From Lachnospiraceae bacterium (GTDB lineage: Bacteria; Bacillota; Clostridia; Lachnospirales; Lachnospiraceae), in the NCBI GenBank assembly GCA_021203145.1, contig JAJQBS010000105.1, positions 1-39,126 on the forward strand: a DNA stretch of 39,126 nt, given 5' to 3'. Positions 31,267 to 39,126 of the stretch are shown here, piece after piece. Both the position numbers and the translations under genes were made by a program. Every line of letters starts with the position of its first letter. Position 1 is the first letter of the stretch. A model generated the notes under the pieces. That model was not told the origin of the DNA. It saw nothing but the letters and a program-made list of their open reading frames with translations, and searched no databases.

Positions 31267-33327
31267 TCATGCCTCGATCTCTCCCTTCTTCAGCTGAGAC
31301 CTGCAGATCTCCTGGTATACATCCGAATTCTGCAACAGCTCCTCATGCGTACCGCTCGCACAGATGCGCCCATTATCCAACACGAGAATCCGATCCGCAT
31401 CCTTGACGGAAAAAATCCGCTGTGTCACAATGATCCGTGTCGTATCCGCGAATTCCCGGTTCAGAGCCTCATAAAGCGCTGCCTCGGTTTTCAGATCCAA
31501 CGCACTGCCAGAATCGTCAAATATCAGGATTTCCGGATTTTTAATGACCGCGCGGGCAATGGAGATCCTCTGCTTCTGCCCGCCGGAGAGCGAATGGCCG
31601 CCCTCGGTCACCTGCGTCTCATAGCCGTCCGGTGTGCGCAGGATGAATTCCTCCGCCTGCGTAATCCTGGCCGCGTGGCTGACCGGATCTGGATTGTCTC
31701 CGGCCGCCTGCGTCTGCCGGGCAGTCCAGTCGGTCGGATCCGGTGCTTTTCCGGCCTCTGACTTTTGAGACACAGTGTGCTTTTCACCCGCAGCAGCACT
31801 CACAACTTTCTGCCCCGCATCGCTTTCTGTCTCCGGCACACCACAGACTGCGGAAGAATTATCGGTTCCATCCGCAGCCGCTCCGACCGCAATTTCCTCA
31901 TATCTGTCTTCACTGCCCCAGAGAATATTTTCACGGATGCTCCGGGAGAAAAGCTCCGTCTTCTGCTGCACAATCCCGATCTTATCCCGAAGCGTCTGCA
32001 TCGGGTACGTGCGCACGTCCTGCCCATCCACCAGAACCTCGCCATCCGTCGCGTCATAAAAACGCGGGATCAACTGCACCAGGCTGGTCTTTCCGCTTCC
32101 GGTCGAACCGATGACCGCAATGGTCTCTCCCTGTTTTGCGCGGAAGGAAATGTGATCCAGCACCAGATTCTCCGGCGCGTCCGGAAACGCGAACGAGACG
32201 TCCCGGAACTCGATTTCGCCGCTCTGACACGCGGTGGATACATGGGCTGTCTCGTCCGACGTTCCACCGTTCGTCGCTCCACCAGTCACGCACACTGTCC
32301 CGGCAGTTTCCCCTTGCTTATTTACGTGACCAAAGCTGCCCTCCGCCTGTGCAGGCACACCGTCAAAACTCCCATCTTCCTGCGTCTGCACCACCGGAGT
32401 GTCCAGCACCTCACGGATACGCCTCCAGGATGCGGACGCACGCGTAAAGGTCTGAAAAATATTCGCAAAAAATACAATGCGCATCAGGATCAGCGACAGA
32501 TACGTGAGTGCCGCCATCGTCTGGCCCGGCGTAATGCCGCCATCCTGCCGCACCGTATAGCCGCCGACATAGAGGACGCCGACCACGCACAGATTCAGAA
32601 TAATATTGACAGAAGGATTCAGAAATGCGAGGATCGTCTGCGCCTGAAGATTCGTATCACAGAGAGAATCATTCGCCCCGGAAAAGTGCTCCAGCTCATA
32701 ATCCTCCTTGACGTAGGCCTTTACCACCCTGGCTCCGGCAATGTTTTCCTGCATGCAGGAATTCACCCGGTCAAGCTTCTGCTGAATAACCGTATAGAGT
32801 GGTGAAACCTTTTTCAGCGTAACCACCACAATCACCGCCACAAACGGCAGACCGCAGGCTGCCACCAAAGCAAACCGCGGCGACTGGCGGTACAGCATAT
32901 AGATGCCTCCCACAAACATAAGCACACACCGCACCAGCGAACGCACAGACATCATCACCATCTGCTCCACCTGCGTCACATCATTCGTAATCCTCGTCAC
33001 AAGCGATCCAGTCGTAAAACGGTCGGTCTGTTCAAAAGAAAAATCCATAATCCGCGAAAACAGCGCTTTCCGGATATCATTGCCAAACTCCTGTGCGGCA
33101 ATATTCGCAAAAACACCGCACAGCACCCCGCAGGTCCCTCCAAACACCACTAGCAGCACCATGCGGACGCCCTCCGTCAGAATCACCTCCATATTTGACG
33201 CGAGCACTCCGTCGTCCACAATCGTCGCCATCATGTCCGGCTGCAGCAGATCCATCGACAGCTCGCCCATCATAAACAGCGGCGCGAGCAGGCAATAAAA
33301 CCAGTATTTTTTCAGATATTTCAGCAT
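31267..33327 (-). CDS. Heterodimeric-type ABC exporter subunit with degenerate Walker B and inserts
   Basis: A 686-residue ABC exporter half with the membrane domain at residues 1-300 and the ATPase domain beyond about 375. Walker A is GSTGSGKTS, the signature LSGGQKQRISIARAV, and Walker B reads ILIFDDSGSALD. Aspartate therefore replaces the catalytic glutamate, as in the degenerate site of TM287/288-type heterodimers. It is about 100 residues longer than usual because of two low-complexity inserts: one in the linker (about residues 310-365) and one of about 75 residues between the Q-loop and the signature. Its ATG overlaps the marR stop (ATGCTGA), so the two are translationally coupled. It precedes the split partner subunit. 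Confidence 0.92.
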   Translation of the reverse strand: MLKYLKKYWFYCLLAPLFMMGELSMDLLQPDMMATIVDDGVLASNMEVILTEGVRMVLLVVFGGTCGVLCGVFANIAAQEFGNDIRKALFSRIMDFSFEQTDRFTTGSLVTRITNDVTQVEQMVMMSVRSLVRCVLMFVGGIYMLYRQSPRFALVAACGLPFVAVIVVVTLKKVSPLYTVIQQKLDRVNSCMQENIAGARVVKAYVKEDYELEHFSGANDSLCDTNLQAQTILAFLNPSVNIILNLCVVGVLYVGGYTVRQDGGITPGQTMAALTYLSLILMRIVFFANIFQTFTRASASWRRIREVLDTPVVQTQEDGSFDGVPAQAEGSFGHVNKQGETAGTVCVTGGATNGGTSDETAHVSTACQSGEIEFRDVSFAFPDAPENLVLDHISFRAKQGETIAVIGSTGSGKTSLVQLIPRFYDATDGEVLVDGQDVRTYPMQTLRDKIGIVQQKTELFSRSIRENILWGSEDRYEEIAVGAAADGTDNSSAVCGVPETESDAGQKVVSAAAGEKHTVSQKSEAGKAPDPTDWTARQTQAAGDNPDPVSHAARITQAEEFILRTPDGYETQVTEGGHSLSGGQKQRISIARAVIKNPEILIFDDSGSALDLKTEAALYEALNREFADTTRIIVTQRIFSVKDADRILVLDNGRICASGTHEELLQNSDVYQEICRSQLKKGEIEA

Positions 33328-33752
33328 TTCGGCAGCTCCTTCTCAATAATATCAGAAAGCTCCCGCATCCGCTCCATAAGCTCCCGCTCACGTTCGGGTG
33401 TAAGAAGCTCTGTAATCTTCTCATCCGCCTTGCGAAGCTTCCCGTGAAGCTCCCTGGCGCAGTCCTCCCCCTTCGGGGTCAGATACAGATTCACATACCG
33501 CTGATCCCTCGGATCCGTCCTCTTTTCCAGATAGCCGGTCAGCTCCATCTCCTTCACAATCTGACTAACCGAAGCTGTCGTAATACCCCGGAATTGGGCC
33601 AGCTCCTTCTGGCTCGCGCCCGGATGCCACAGCAAAAAAGGTAATATCAGACGATACGATTCCGGAATGCCCGCCTCCATGGCAATTGATTTCATATAGT
33701 CCGTCCAGAGCCTGTACGTATCCCTGACCGTTCGCATTAATGTCTTTTCCAC
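33321..33752 (-). CDS. MarR-family transcriptional regulator
   Basis: A 143-residue winged helix-turn-helix repressor. Residues about 50-100 carry the helix-turn-helix ('SQKELAQFRGITTASVSQIV') and the wing ('EKRTDPRDQRYVNLYLT') with the DxR motif. The GTG start at 33752 has AGGAGG ten bases upstream. As first gene of the operon, it probably represses itself and the ABC exporter until an exporter substrate or stress compound releases it. That arrangement is common for LmrCD/YheHI-type systems and is supported by the inverted repeat over the promoter. Confidence 0.93.
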   Translation of the reverse strand: MEKTLMRTVRDTYRLWTDYMKSIAMEAGIPESYRLILPFLLWHPGASQKELAQFRGITTASVSQIVKEMELTGYLEKRTDPRDQRYVNLYLTPKGEDCARELHGKLRKADEKITELLTPERERELMERMRELSDIIEKELPKC

Positions 33753-33770
33753 AAAAATTGCCTCCTGATT

Positions 33771-33816
33771 TAATTAGATTCCTACCTAATTATAATGCAT
33801 AATTTCATTTTTTCAA
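33771..33816 (-). promoter_or_regulatory. marR operon promoter with inverted-repeat operator
   Basis: On the minus strand TTGAAA (33811-33816), a 16-bp spacer and TATAAT (33789-33794). The inverted repeat TAATTAG/CTAATTA (33771-33777 and 33786-33792) overlaps the -10 box and start point, as expected for a MarR autoregulatory operator. Confidence 0.65.
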
Positions 33817-33899
33817 GATGTCGGCCGCAAAAAATATTCGGTCAAAATCATAGCCGCCCTCTGGAGCATTCGTCCGGAACAGCGGCTATTACAAAATGC

Positions 33900-34123
33900 A
33901 GCAAATTGTTACTGTTCACAACCCGACCACGCACTTGCTGCGTGGTCAGGGCTTATCCCGCACGAAGTGTGGGATGCCACCCGGCGAGGGGCAAAAGCGT
34001 AGAGGCTGCAAGCATCCGGCCCATCGCGAAGCGATTTTAATTGGCCGGATGCCGTTACAGGTCACACCTGTAACGGCAAAAACAACGTAAATTTGGTCAG
34101 GGTGTGACCTGTAACAGCAAATT
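33900..34123. mobile_element. MITE-like non-autonomous element (208 bp) with target duplication
   Basis: Terminal inverted repeats of 21 bp (33908-33928 and 34095-34115) match at 17 of 21 positions, the ends reading GTTACWGKTCACAMCC. The 8-bp direct repeat AGCAAATT flanks them exactly (33900-33907 and 34116-34123). Inside are four hairpins: GACCACGCA/TGCGTGGTC (33925-33947), ATCCCGCAC-GAA-GTGTGGGAT (33955-33975), module I (34012-34052), and a 12-bp stem GCCGTTACAGGT/ACCTGTAACGGC with a CAC loop (34051-34077). No transposase frame is present. An 8-bp duplication is typical of several IS families (IS66, ISL3, IS256 among them), so the helper cannot be named. Confidence 0.78.
34012..34052. repeat. 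GAA/TTC-triloop palindrome module I, copy 3 (inverted)
   Basis: Outer stem GCATCCGGCC/GGCCGGATGC, one base, inner ATCGC-GAA-GCGAT, a 7-nt spacer TTTAATT, then closure. Read on the minus strand it has exactly the geometry of the 16136 and 18312 copies, with a different but fully paired outer stem. Confidence 0.8.
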
Positions 34124-34154
34124 ATATCGTTGACAAATTTAACTGCAATATAAC

Positions 34155-34186
34155 TTGAATATATGACAAAATCATGCTATATTCAA
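34155..34186 (+). promoter_or_regulatory. Promoter and dyad operator of the flavoprotein gene
   Basis: TTGAAT (34155-34160), a 17-bp spacer and TATATT (34178-34183). A perfect 9-bp inverted repeat, TTGAATATA (34155-34163) and TATATTCAA (34178-34186), covers both promoter boxes. A repressor dimer binding here would block RNA polymerase. The MITE ends 32 bp upstream. Confidence 0.65.
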
Positions 34187-34295
34187 AAAACCAGAGAAAA
34201 GGCGGAACATCAAAGGCATGCGGACGAAAAGATTCTCGTTAACTGATACTGATGCTGCGCTTTTTCTCACTACAAAGATCAAGGAGGACTACTAA

Positions 34296-36230
34296 ATGAA
34301 AAAGAAGCTTTTGGCGGGACTGCTTGCGCTTGGCATGGCAGTCGGAATGACCGGAGGTGTGCTTCCTGCCGCCGCGTCGGACGGTGTGGCAGGGACGTAT
34401 GAAGGCGTCGGAACGGGCCGCAACGGGGACATCGTGGTAGAGGTCACGCTTGACGACGACGGCGTGATCACGGACATCGAAGTGACGGAACATGAGGAGA
34501 CCGATGGGGTCGGCACCCTCGCATTCGATCTGATCGATACGATGGTTGAGAACAATACAATTGCGGTTGACGCGGTGAGCTCGGCGACACTTTCCTCAGA
34601 GGGACTCATCGAGGCCGTCACGAATGCGCTGATCGCGGCAGGCGTGGATCCGGCAGATTATGAGAATGACGTCGAGGCCGAGCAGGGCATGGATACAACC
34701 TACAATGTGGATGTTATCGTGGTAGGCGCCGGCGGAGCCGGCATGGCGGCGGCTGCCAGCGCGGCTGAGCAGGGCGCGAGTGTTCTGGTGCTGGAGAAAA
34801 GTGCGGCAATCGGCGGCAACACGAAGCTCGGCGAGGGCACGTACAACAGCGCTGACCCGGAGCTGCAGGCGTCTGTTGAGATGACTGCGGACAACTGCGC
34901 AGAGGTCGAGGAAGCGCTTGCCACAGAGACGGACGATCCGGAGCTGCAGGCGCTGATTGACGATGTCGCCGCAGACTATGCCGAATGGCAGGAGACCAAT
35001 GGCGAGACCTTATTTGACAGTGTCAACTGGCACGCGCTGCAGACCTATATCGGCGGCGGCTCCATCGATAACATCGAGCTGATCCGCCTGTACGCAGAGC
35101 AGGCTCCTGTTACACTGGAATGGCTCGAGGACGAGATCGGCATCCCGTTCAAGAGCGACTACATCTTTATGGCGATCGGCGGCAAATGGGCGCGCGGCCA
35201 TCAGGTCGATCTGGTGGCGGCTACCGGCGCTGAGGGCGACAACGGCGGACGCGTTTACATTGACAAGCTGGAGGAATACGCGACCGAGCGCGGCGCGATC
35301 ATTGAGACCAATTCCCCTGTGACCAGCCTTCTCGTAAATGAGGACGGCGCAGTGATCGGCTGTGAGGCAACCCGCACGGACGGCAGCGTCATCACCGCGT
35401 ACGCGACGAGCGTCATCCTGACGACCGGCGGCTACGGCGCGGATTCCGAGCTGGTCCTGAAATACAGCGACGGCGCGATTACGACGACCCTGCACAGCTG
35501 TGCAGTGACCAGCACCGGCGACGGCCTGTCACTGGCGGAGGCCGTAGGCGGCAATCTGATCAACCTTGACCAGATTCAGGTACATCCGCTGGGCGACCCG
35601 ATTGATGATTGCGGCTGCGTGAGCGAGTTTGTCGGAAACTGGCTGAGCGCGACCGAATACCTCTTTGTAAACAAAGAAGGCGAGCGTTTTATCAATGAGG
35701 ACAATACCCGTTACGCGATCAGCATGGCGGAGCTGGAGCAGACAGACGGCGAGATGTGGCTGATCGTGGACAGCAGTGAAATTGCCGATGACGACACACG
35801 CGACGAACTGATCGAAAGCCTTCTGGCGGACGGCCATTCCTACGTTGCGGACACGCTCGAGGAGCTGGCGGAGCTGATCGGCGTCGATCCGGATACCCTG
35901 GTCGCTACTGTTGAGAAATACAACGAAGGCATGCTGAACGGCGAAGATGAATATGGCAAGTCCGCGAGCGCGGATTCCGTCATCGAGCAGGGGCCGTTCT
36001 ACGCAAGCCTGCGCACCCCGACCGTTCATTACACCATGGGCGGTATCGAAATCAACACAGAAGCACAGGTTATCGATACCGAGGGCAACGTGATTGAAGG
36101 CCTCTATGCGGCAGGTGAAGTCACCAGCGGCATCCATGGCAACAACCGCCTCGGTGGAAACGCATACCCGGATATCATGACATTCGGACGCATCGCCGGC
36201 CTGAACGCGGCGGCGGCAGTGGCTGAGTAA
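34296..36230 (+). CDS. Secreted FMN-binding, FAD-dependent fumarate reductase-like flavoprotein
   Basis: A 644-residue exported flavoenzyme. Residues 1-28 are a Sec signal peptide ending AAAS. Residues about 30-112 are an FMN_bind domain with the flavinylation motif DAVSSAT (Thr98), where ApbE would attach FMN covalently. Residues about 136-640 are a fumarate reductase/succinate dehydrogenase-type FAD domain with VVGAGGAG (142-149), 'HYTMGGIEIN' and 'GNNRLGGNAY'. Related extracytoplasmic reductases (UrdA-type and others) pass electrons from a membrane donor to fumarate, urocanate or other enoates during anaerobic respiration. The acceptor here is unknown. AAGGAGG eight bases upstream fixes the ATG. 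It is monocistronic and no ApbE or donor gene is in the window. Confidence 0.93.
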   Translation: MKKKLLAGLLALGMAVGMTGGVLPAAASDGVAGTYEGVGTGRNGDIVVEVTLDDDGVITDIEVTEHEETDGVGTLAFDLIDTMVENNTIAVDAVSSATLSSEGLIEAVTNALIAAGVDPADYENDVEAEQGMDTTYNVDVIVVGAGGAGMAAAASAAEQGASVLVLEKSAAIGGNTKLGEGTYNSADPELQASVEMTADNCAEVEEALATETDDPELQALIDDVAADYAEWQETNGETLFDSVNWHALQTYIGGGSIDNIELIRLYAEQAPVTLEWLEDEIGIPFKSDYIFMAIGGKWARGHQVDLVAATGAEGDNGGRVYIDKLEEYATERGAIIETNSPVTSLLVNEDGAVIGCEATRTDGSVITAYATSVILTTGGYGADSELVLKYSDGAITTTLHSCAVTSTGDGLSLAEAVGGNLINLDQIQVHPLGDPIDDCGCVSEFVGNWLSATEYLFVNKEGERFINEDNTRYAISMAELEQTDGEMWLIVDSSEIADDDTRDELIESLLADGHSYVADTLEELAELIGVDPDTLVATVEKYNEGMLNGEDEYGKSASADSVIEQGPFYASLRTPTVHYTMGGIEINTEAQVIDTEGNVIEGLYAAGEVTSGIHGNNRLGGNAYPDIMTFGRIAGLNAAAAVAE

Positions 36231-36240
36231 AAAACGGGGG

Positions 36241-36294
36241 AATCGGATAGGGGGAGTTATTCGCCCCCTATCCAGAGTTCCCGATTTGCTTCGC
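36241..36294. repeat. Two-hairpin dispersed repeat, copy B
   Basis: A 10-bp stem GGATAGGGGG/CCCCCTATCC (36245-36273), then TTCCCGATTTGCTTCGC as in copy A (26791-26850). It may act as a terminator for the flavoprotein transcript, although no T-tract follows. Confidence 0.75.
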
Positions 36295-36381
36295 CGCACA
36301 ATCGCTGCAGAAACCCCTTCTTATTACAAAAGATGTGTGAAAAATATGTAAAATAAAAGTACTGCTCTCGCCAGGCGCACC

Positions 36382-36415
36382 AAAAAAGCAGCCCCAGATT
36401 TACTCTGAGGCTGCT
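36382..36415 (-). terminator. Terminator overlapping the LRR gene stop codon
   Basis: A 12-bp stem, arms 36387-36398 and 36404-36415 with one G-T pair, followed on the minus strand by a T6 run. The 5-nt loop contains most of the TAA stop codon (36400-36402) of the LRR gene. Confidence 0.9.
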
Positions 36416-38463
36416 ACCAGCTGTATCTCCGTCCCGGTATTCCAGGAATCATGGTCACCCGGTTCATCGAAATAATATGTCCCCGAATACACGGAAAACG
36501 GCTCCCGCGCCTCCTCGAATGAAACCACCCGGGGGCCTTTGCCAGGTTCAGAGAAATAAACTCCATATAACTGCCGGCCCTTTACCAGAACATTGTCCAC
36601 TGTCACATGCCGCGAAGAAACTGAGTCTCTGCGCGGTTCCGGGGGACGTCTCGTCCAGTTGGTAACCTGGATGGTCCAGCTGGCCGCTTCTCTGGCAAGC
36701 GCGAAATAACGCGTCCGGTCGTATGCACTTTTTATCGGCTCATCGCTGTCGTCCGTCAAGGTGAGAAGCGTTCCTCCCGACAGGATAAATCCCATCTCAT
36801 ATTGCGCGTCTGTCTCCGGATACTGATTTACCGGATTGACAATGCGCATCTTCTTTGGCACGCCATGCAAAGAATCCGGGGTCAATACCGTCTTTTGGCC
36901 AAGCAGGGTCAGGGTTTCAATATTAGTGTATTCTAAAGCGTTTCGTACAATATCTTCTACACTCGCGGGGAGTGTCAGCTCCTTCAGAAGAGAACATTCA
37001 GCAAATGCATGCTTGCCGATACGGATTACGCCCTCTGGTATGGTAAGCTCTGCCAGCTGATGACATTCGCTGAACATATCTTCCGCTATCTCTGTAATTC
37101 CCTCAGGAAGCTTAACGGATGTCAGGCTGGTGCAGTCTGCGAACGCAGCGGCGCCGATGCCGGAAAGCTTTTTGGGCAGGACAATTCTGGAAAGGCTGCT
37201 GCAGCCCGCGAATGCGCTTTCGCCAATTTCTTCTACGCTTTCCGGCAGGATTAACTCAGTCAGATTCCTGCATCCAAAAAAAGCGGCAGCCCCGATCCGC
37301 TGCAACCCCATCGGCAAAACCACGTTTTCCAGAAGTTCAAAGCCATAAAAGAAATTATCCGGAAGCTCCGTCAGTCCTTCGGGCAGTGTGATCTCCCTGC
37401 TGTCTTTCTGATATAATAATGACGGCTCTTCCTGTTCAAAGACAATTTCCACCTCGTCGCAGCCAAAAAACGCATCCGCCGCGATTTCAACCTGTGGATT
37501 TTTAATGATCACGGATTTCAGATTCGTACACATGGCAAATGCCATGCTGTCTATGGTCCGGATGGAGGCCGGAATCACAACCGATGTGAGCGCACTGCAG
37601 CAGGCAAAAGCATACAGGTCGATGGTTTCAAGGGTATCCGGAAACAGAATCTCTTTCAGGCTGGCACACCCGGCAAATGCCATAGGATAGATATCGGCAA
37701 GGTGGATGGGCAGTTTTACGGATTCCACCGACATAAATGCGCAGGATATCCCACGCAGAGACGTCACATTCTTTAACAGACGGTTCGGAAATACGAGCTC
37801 CCGCTGATCCTGCCTGTTCACCCAGGTAATGCGGCAGCCTTTTTCCAGCGTAATATAATGGAACGAATCCTCGGTCTCTGTGCGGAATTTCCGATCCTTG
37901 CCATCTACCTTTAACTCGATATAATAACCGTCATAGTATTTATCCCATGCACAATAATCTCTATAATACCAGCTGTACTCTGAAATCAGAAAATTTGCCT
38001 TCAGTCTGAGCGGAATCATAAGCCTCAGCGCACGATCCAGATCCTCCCGGATCAGAGGCATAATGGCTTCTGCTGTTCGCTTAAGATCCGGCCAGTCCGG
38101 AAAGGAACGTTTGTTTTGCGATGCACTCTGCAATTCCGCATATTTATCGGCGAGTGCCTGCATTATTTTTTCAGTATATTCTATGACACCGCGCACCGAT
38201 TCTTCATCGAAAGCCGGCGCAAACGCATGCTCGGCCAGCAGGCTGTTCAAATCCTGCGCAGACTGCAGAAAATCAACTTGAAAGTATAATTCGCACATGC
38301 TCTTCGGCTTTTCTGTCTGGCCGGCAATCCATCGCAGATATTCATACGATTGATTGATACGATAGCTGCATTTGCCCGCAAGACTTCGAAATTTGCTGTT
38401 ATAGCCGGTGTCTATGCCAGGATAAATTTTTGTACTGATATAAGATGTGCCAACAAAACCCAC
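36400..38463 (-). CDS. BspA-like leucine-rich-repeat protein without signal peptide
   Basis: A 687-residue protein starting at GTG, with AGGAGGGAG upstream. Residues about 1-230 are an unrecognised helical/beta region. Residues about 240-520 hold roughly a dozen LRR_5 (BspA-type) repeats of about 23 residues with the pattern IxxxAFxxCxxLxxIxLPxxL, for example 'IGESAFAGCSSLSRIVLP'. Residues about 530-687 are a separate beta-rich C-terminal domain. BspA-like proteins are usually surface proteins, yet no signal peptide, anchor or transmembrane segment is visible, so this one is probably cytoplasmic or exported by another route. It is monocistronic. Function is unknown; protein-protein binding is the likely role of the repeats. 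Confidence 0.88.
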   Translation of the reverse strand: MGFVGTSYISTKIYPGIDTGYNSKFRSLAGKCSYRINQSYEYLRWIAGQTEKPKSMCELYFQVDFLQSAQDLNSLLAEHAFAPAFDEESVRGVIEYTEKIMQALADKYAELQSASQNKRSFPDWPDLKRTAEAIMPLIREDLDRALRLMIPLRLKANFLISEYSWYYRDYCAWDKYYDGYYIELKVDGKDRKFRTETEDSFHYITLEKGCRITWVNRQDQRELVFPNRLLKNVTSLRGISCAFMSVESVKLPIHLADIYPMAFAGCASLKEILFPDTLETIDLYAFACCSALTSVVIPASIRTIDSMAFAMCTNLKSVIIKNPQVEIAADAFFGCDEVEIVFEQEEPSLLYQKDSREITLPEGLTELPDNFFYGFELLENVVLPMGLQRIGAAAFFGCRNLTELILPESVEEIGESAFAGCSSLSRIVLPKKLSGIGAAAFADCTSLTSVKLPEGITEIAEDMFSECHQLAELTIPEGVIRIGKHAFAECSLLKELTLPASVEDIVRNALEYTNIETLTLLGQKTVLTPDSLHGVPKKMRIVNPVNQYPETDAQYEMGFILSGGTLLTLTDDSDEPIKSAYDRTRYFALAREAASWTIQVTNWTRRPPEPRRDSVSSRHVTVDNVLVKGRQLYGVYFSEPGKGPRVVSFEEAREPFSVYSGTYYFDEPGDHDSWNTGTEIQLVAASE

Positions 38464-38681
38464 TTGTACTCCCTCCTGCTGTTTTTATATAATATTTTTT
38501 GCCGTTCTCTAAATGCACGGCCGCGTTTATCTGCCTGAAGGTATTTTATCATAAAAAACAGTAACTATAAAGCAAAATTTAATACTTTCCAGCTTCTCAC
38601 ACGATTTTTCAGTACGTAATTATTCGTATGTCTTTTCTGTTGCAGGTTTCTGCTGTGCATGATACAAGGAAAGCCGCGCAT
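38464..38681. other. Intergenic region upstream of the LRR gene
   Basis: AT-rich with no gene seen. Several A/T runs could hold a minus-strand promoter for the LRR gene, but no pair of boxes stands out. Confidence 0.35.
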
Positions 38682-38722
38682 AAAAAAGAAAAGCCACAGG
38701 ATATCAGATTAAATCCTGTGGC
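38682..38722 (-). terminator. Rho-independent terminator of the wall-anchor remnant
   Basis: A 10-bp stem GCCACAGGAT/ATCCTGTGGC (38693-38722). On the minus strand it is followed by TTTTCTTTTTT (38682-38692). It supports a minus-strand gene to its right. Confidence 0.9.
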
Positions 38723-38764
38723 CAGTCATGTTATTTCTTATATTTGACATTCACTGCCGTCATA

Positions 38765-39043
38765 TTACCCCTTGGCATTTCGTTTTTTTCTTCGATTTCC
38801 CGTCATCCAGATGATACCGGTGCCGGAAGCAGCCATTAACAATATCCAGAAGGCAATCTGGCTATTATCTCCTGTATTTACGCTTTCAGAAGTTGTTGTG
38901 GCAGATGTAGTCTCTGTCTCTGTCTCAGTTTCTGTTTCTGCCTCTGTCTCCGTTTCTGCCTCCGCCGCAGCTTCCGTCTCTGTCTCTGTTTCCGTCTCCG
39001 TCTCTGTTTCCGTCTCCGTCTCCGTTTCTGTTTCAGTCTCCGT
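38765..39043 (-). pseudogene. Orphaned C-terminal tail of a wall-anchored Glu/Thr-repeat protein
   Basis: A 92-codon open segment with no start codon before its membrane helix, cut upstream by an in-frame TAA (39044-39046). It encodes about 40 residues of Glu-Thr repeats with a short Ala-rich break, then the sequence SVNTGDNS, a hydrophobic helix ('IAFWILLMAASGTGIIWM') and a basic end (GNRRKKRNAKG). This is the layout of a sortase-type anchor; NTGD is a plausible variant of the LPxTG site. The sequence 39047-39126 is AT-rich and looks non-coding, so the N-terminal part appears lost rather than beyond the edge. The opposite strand has a Val-Ser frame here that is only a shadow. Confidence 0.7.
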
Positions 39044-39126
39044 TTATGTAAATGTATCAGTTACTGAAAATATAACAATAACAAGAACAATAAAATAAAC
39101 AGTGGCTATAACTGAGTAATGGAGGT

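Noticed and set aside
31765..32805. 346-codon plus-strand frame opposite the ABC exporter
   Set aside because: No domain is recognisable, it is entirely antisense to a clear ABC gene, and it lacks a ribosome binding site.
38772..39098. Val-Ser repeat protein on the plus strand
   Set aside because: The minus strand encodes a typical anchor helix and basic tail followed by a good terminator, so the plus-strand frame is a shadow.

Overview
The window looks like a chromosomal segment of a gut-type Clostridia, most likely Lachnospiraceae. The signs are strong AGGAGG-type ribosome binding sites, sigma-A-type promoters, Gram-positive families (YesL/DUF624, DUF4860, DUF4956 with a VTC domain, Cthe_2159 beta-helix, BspA-like LRR), a clostridial isoleucyl-tRNA synthetase, and a secreted FMN/FAD flavoprotein typical of anaerobes. 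No phage, complete IS element, tRNA, rRNA or CRISPR array was seen.

Layout. 1-4.6 kb: a LysR regulator converging on a coupled esterase/SDR pair, a small anchored protein and a nitroreductase. 4.7-11.3 kb: glycogen phosphorylase and an unusually long ileS that carries in-frame repeat insertions. 11.3-13.8 kb: a decayed Uma2 gene, a YesL-like membrane protein and a putative anchored zincin. 14.0-18.4 kb: a reduced type II secretion/pilus-like operon (transglutaminase lipoprotein, GspF, two pseudopilin-like proteins), an intact Uma2 gene, and a collapsed second copy of the secretion locus. 18.4-22.3 kb: GAF-ABC ATPase, PAS-CPBP protein and MATE exporter, all on the minus strand. 22.4-24 kb: an orphan RelB/DinJ remnant and a Fic protein. 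24-27.6 kb: a VTC / DUF4956 / Cthe_2159 operon. 27.6-29 kb: a strongly promoted structured RNA followed by a PBECR4-like gene. 29.1-33.8 kb: a MarR / heterodimeric ABC exporter operon whose second subunit is cut in frame by a TAG codon. 33.9-36.2 kb: a MITE-like element upstream of a secreted flavoprotein gene. 36.4-39.1 kb: a leucine-rich-repeat protein and the orphaned 3' end of a wall-anchored protein.

The most unusual feature is a set of small palindromic repeats that form hairpins with GAA/TTC triloops. One 37-41-bp module occurs three times with identical geometry but different outer stems (16136, 18312, 34012). One copy lies inside a 208-bp element with 21-bp imperfect terminal inverted repeats and an 8-bp flanking duplication, so a non-autonomous transposable element is likely. 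Related palindromes are inserted in frame in ileS and form the C-terminal codons of the VTC gene.

Other leads are the 5'-UTR/ncRNA with a perfect consensus promoter at 28.03 kb, the TAG-split ABC subunit, the reduced secretion operon with its degraded duplicate, and the two sensor-fused proteins (PAS-CPBP and GAF-ABC) encoded side by side without a permease. All family assignments come from reading motifs by eye; no database search was run.
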